A stretch of DNA of 5,763 nucleotides from Auritidibacter sp. Marseille-P8566 (GTDB taxonomy: Bacteria; Bacteroidota; Bacteroidia; Flavobacteriales; Flavobacteriaceae): NCBI GenBank assembly GCA_943325595.2, contig CALPQA020000143.1:1-5763 (forward strand), written 5' to 3'. Shown one piece after another: positions 5,088 to 5,763 of the stretch. Under the pieces are notes generated by a model. The model was not told the origin of the DNA. It saw only the letters and a program-made list of their open reading frames with translations, and did not search any database. The number at the start of each line of letters is the position of its first letter. The first letter of the stretch is position 1. The position numbers and the translations under genes are program-made.

Positions 5088-5763
5088 TTATCCTCTAATT
5101 AACTTTCTGTATTTCAGTCGTTTCGGGGTCAAATCACCACCCAAACGTTTCTTCTTATTTTCCTCATAATCAGAGAATCCACCTTCAAAATAATAGACTT
5201 CTGAATTTCCTTCAAATGCAAGAATGTGCGTACAAATTCTATCCAAGAACCATCTGTCGTGTGAAATCACAACGGCACAACCTGCAAAATTTTCTAAACC
5301 TTCTTCTAAGGCACGAAGCGTATTAATGTCCAAATCATTCGTTGGCTCATCTAATAAAAGTACGTTTCCTTCTTCTTTCAGAGTCATAGCCAAGTGCAAG
5401 CGGTTTCGTTCTCCTCCTGAAAGCATCGAAACTTTTTTGTTTTGTTCTCCGCCACCAAAATTAAATCGTGACAAGTAAGCTCTTGAATTTACTTGCTTTC
5501 CTCCCATCATAATCAATTCCTGTCCGTCGGCGAAGTTTTCCCAAATGGATTTTTCAGGATTTATATTCGAATGCGCTTGATCGACGTAAGCAATTTTTAC
5601 AGTATCTCCAATTAAAAATTCCCCTGAATCTGGTTTTTCTTCACCCATAATCATTTTGAAGATAGTAGATTTACCAGCACCATTAGGACCGATAATTCCA
5701 ACAATTCCAGCTTGCGGCAAAGTAAAATTCAAATTATCATATAGTAATTTATCGCCAAATGCT
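5088..5763 (-). CDS. ettA: Energy-dependent translational throttle protein EttA (ABC-F), 5' end outside the window
   Basis: C-terminal ABC domain of an ABC-F ATPase. EttA binds the ribosomal E site and adjusts early translation elongation according to ATP/ADP status; it is cytoplasmic and has no membrane part. The visible 224 residues (first complete codon at 5760-5762) contain Walker A GPNGAGKST (25-33), Q-loop Gln62 in YVDQ, signature LSGGE (114-118), Walker B LLLDEP with Asp138 and catalytic Glu139, DEPTNDLD (138-145) and switch His168 in ISHDRWFLDR. The C-terminal LTPKRLKYRKL resembles the end of E. coli EttA, and FGDKLLYDNLNFTLP before Walker A also fits EttA better than Uup or other ABC-F groups. 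The frame is open through the right edge, so the apparent start at 5732 (TTG) is only an internal leucine. EttA proteins are about 555-565 residues; the first ABC domain and the P-site tRNA-interacting linker should lie to the right. The stop is TAA at 5088-5090, followed by a strong terminator. Confidence 0.88.
   Translation of the reverse strand, partial: AFGDKLLYDNLNFTLPQAGIVGIIGPNGAGKSTIFKMIMGEEKPDSGEFLIGDTVKIAYVDQAHSNINPEKSIWENFADGQELIMMGGKQVNSRAYLSRFNFGGGEQNKKVSMLSGGERNRLHLAMTLKEEGNVLLLDEPTNDLDINTLRALEEGLENFAGCAVVISHDRWFLDRICTHILAFEGNSEVYYFEGGFSDYEENKKKRLGGDLTPKRLKYRKLIRG

Noticed and set aside
5224..5478. 84-residue open frame on the plus strand opposite ettA
   Set aside because: It is antisense to the Walker B and signature region of a well-recognised ABC domain, with no promoter or start context.
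1..5763. Undescribed defence, mobile or biosynthetic system
   Set aside because: All five genes belong to widespread housekeeping or signalling families with intact motifs. No transposase, integrase, direct-repeat pair, attachment site, CRISPR-like repeat array or toxin-antitoxin pair is visible, and the genes are separated by their own terminators or promoters.

Overview
The window looks like chromosomal core sequence from a member of the Bacteroidota, most likely a Flavobacterium-like flavobacterium. The DNA is AT-rich, genes start without a Shine-Dalgarno sequence, and two promoters carry an exact copy of the Bacteroidota -7 element TAnnTTTG. The protein families fit too: an arginase-family HutG, an RhlE-type helicase ending its core with HPYPWH, a TPR-containing hybrid histidine kinase and an EttA-type ABC-F protein. 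The genus is inferred from these traits, not from a database match.

Layout. Bases 1-677 (+) hold the C-terminal part of a formimidoylglutamase-type ureohydrolase cut by the window edge. Bases 788-2041 (+) encode a complete RhlE-family DEAD-box RNA helicase with its own promoter, a predicted hairpin at the 5' end of its mRNA, and an intrinsic terminator. Bases 2219-2686 (+) encode a complete Hsp20 small heat-shock protein with its own promoter. A strong bidirectional terminator at 2752-2783 separates it from the convergent gene 2768-4966 (-), a 732-residue membrane hybrid sensor kinase (signal peptide, TPRs, one membrane helix, HisKA, HATPase, receiver). Upstream of the kinase, past another strong terminator, bases 5088-5763 (-) hold the C-terminal ABC domain of EttA, cut by the right edge. 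No gap exceeds 300 bases; the intergenic stretches are 110, 177, about 81 and 121 bases.

The genes appear to be single transcription units rather than one operon: each complete gene has its own terminator, and the two + strand complete genes have their own promoters. The helicase, Hsp20 and EttA belong broadly to RNA, protein and translation quality control, but nothing in the sequence links them functionally. HutG belongs to histidine degradation, and its usual partners would lie left of the window.

I found no mobile element, CRISPR array, tRNA or rRNA, and no convincing undescribed system. The points most worth a second look are two long homopolymers at the start of the kinase gene, the hairpin at the helicase mRNA 5' end, the kinase stop codon lying inside the shared terminator, and an in-frame A-AAA-AAC slippery heptamer in the Hsp20 gene.
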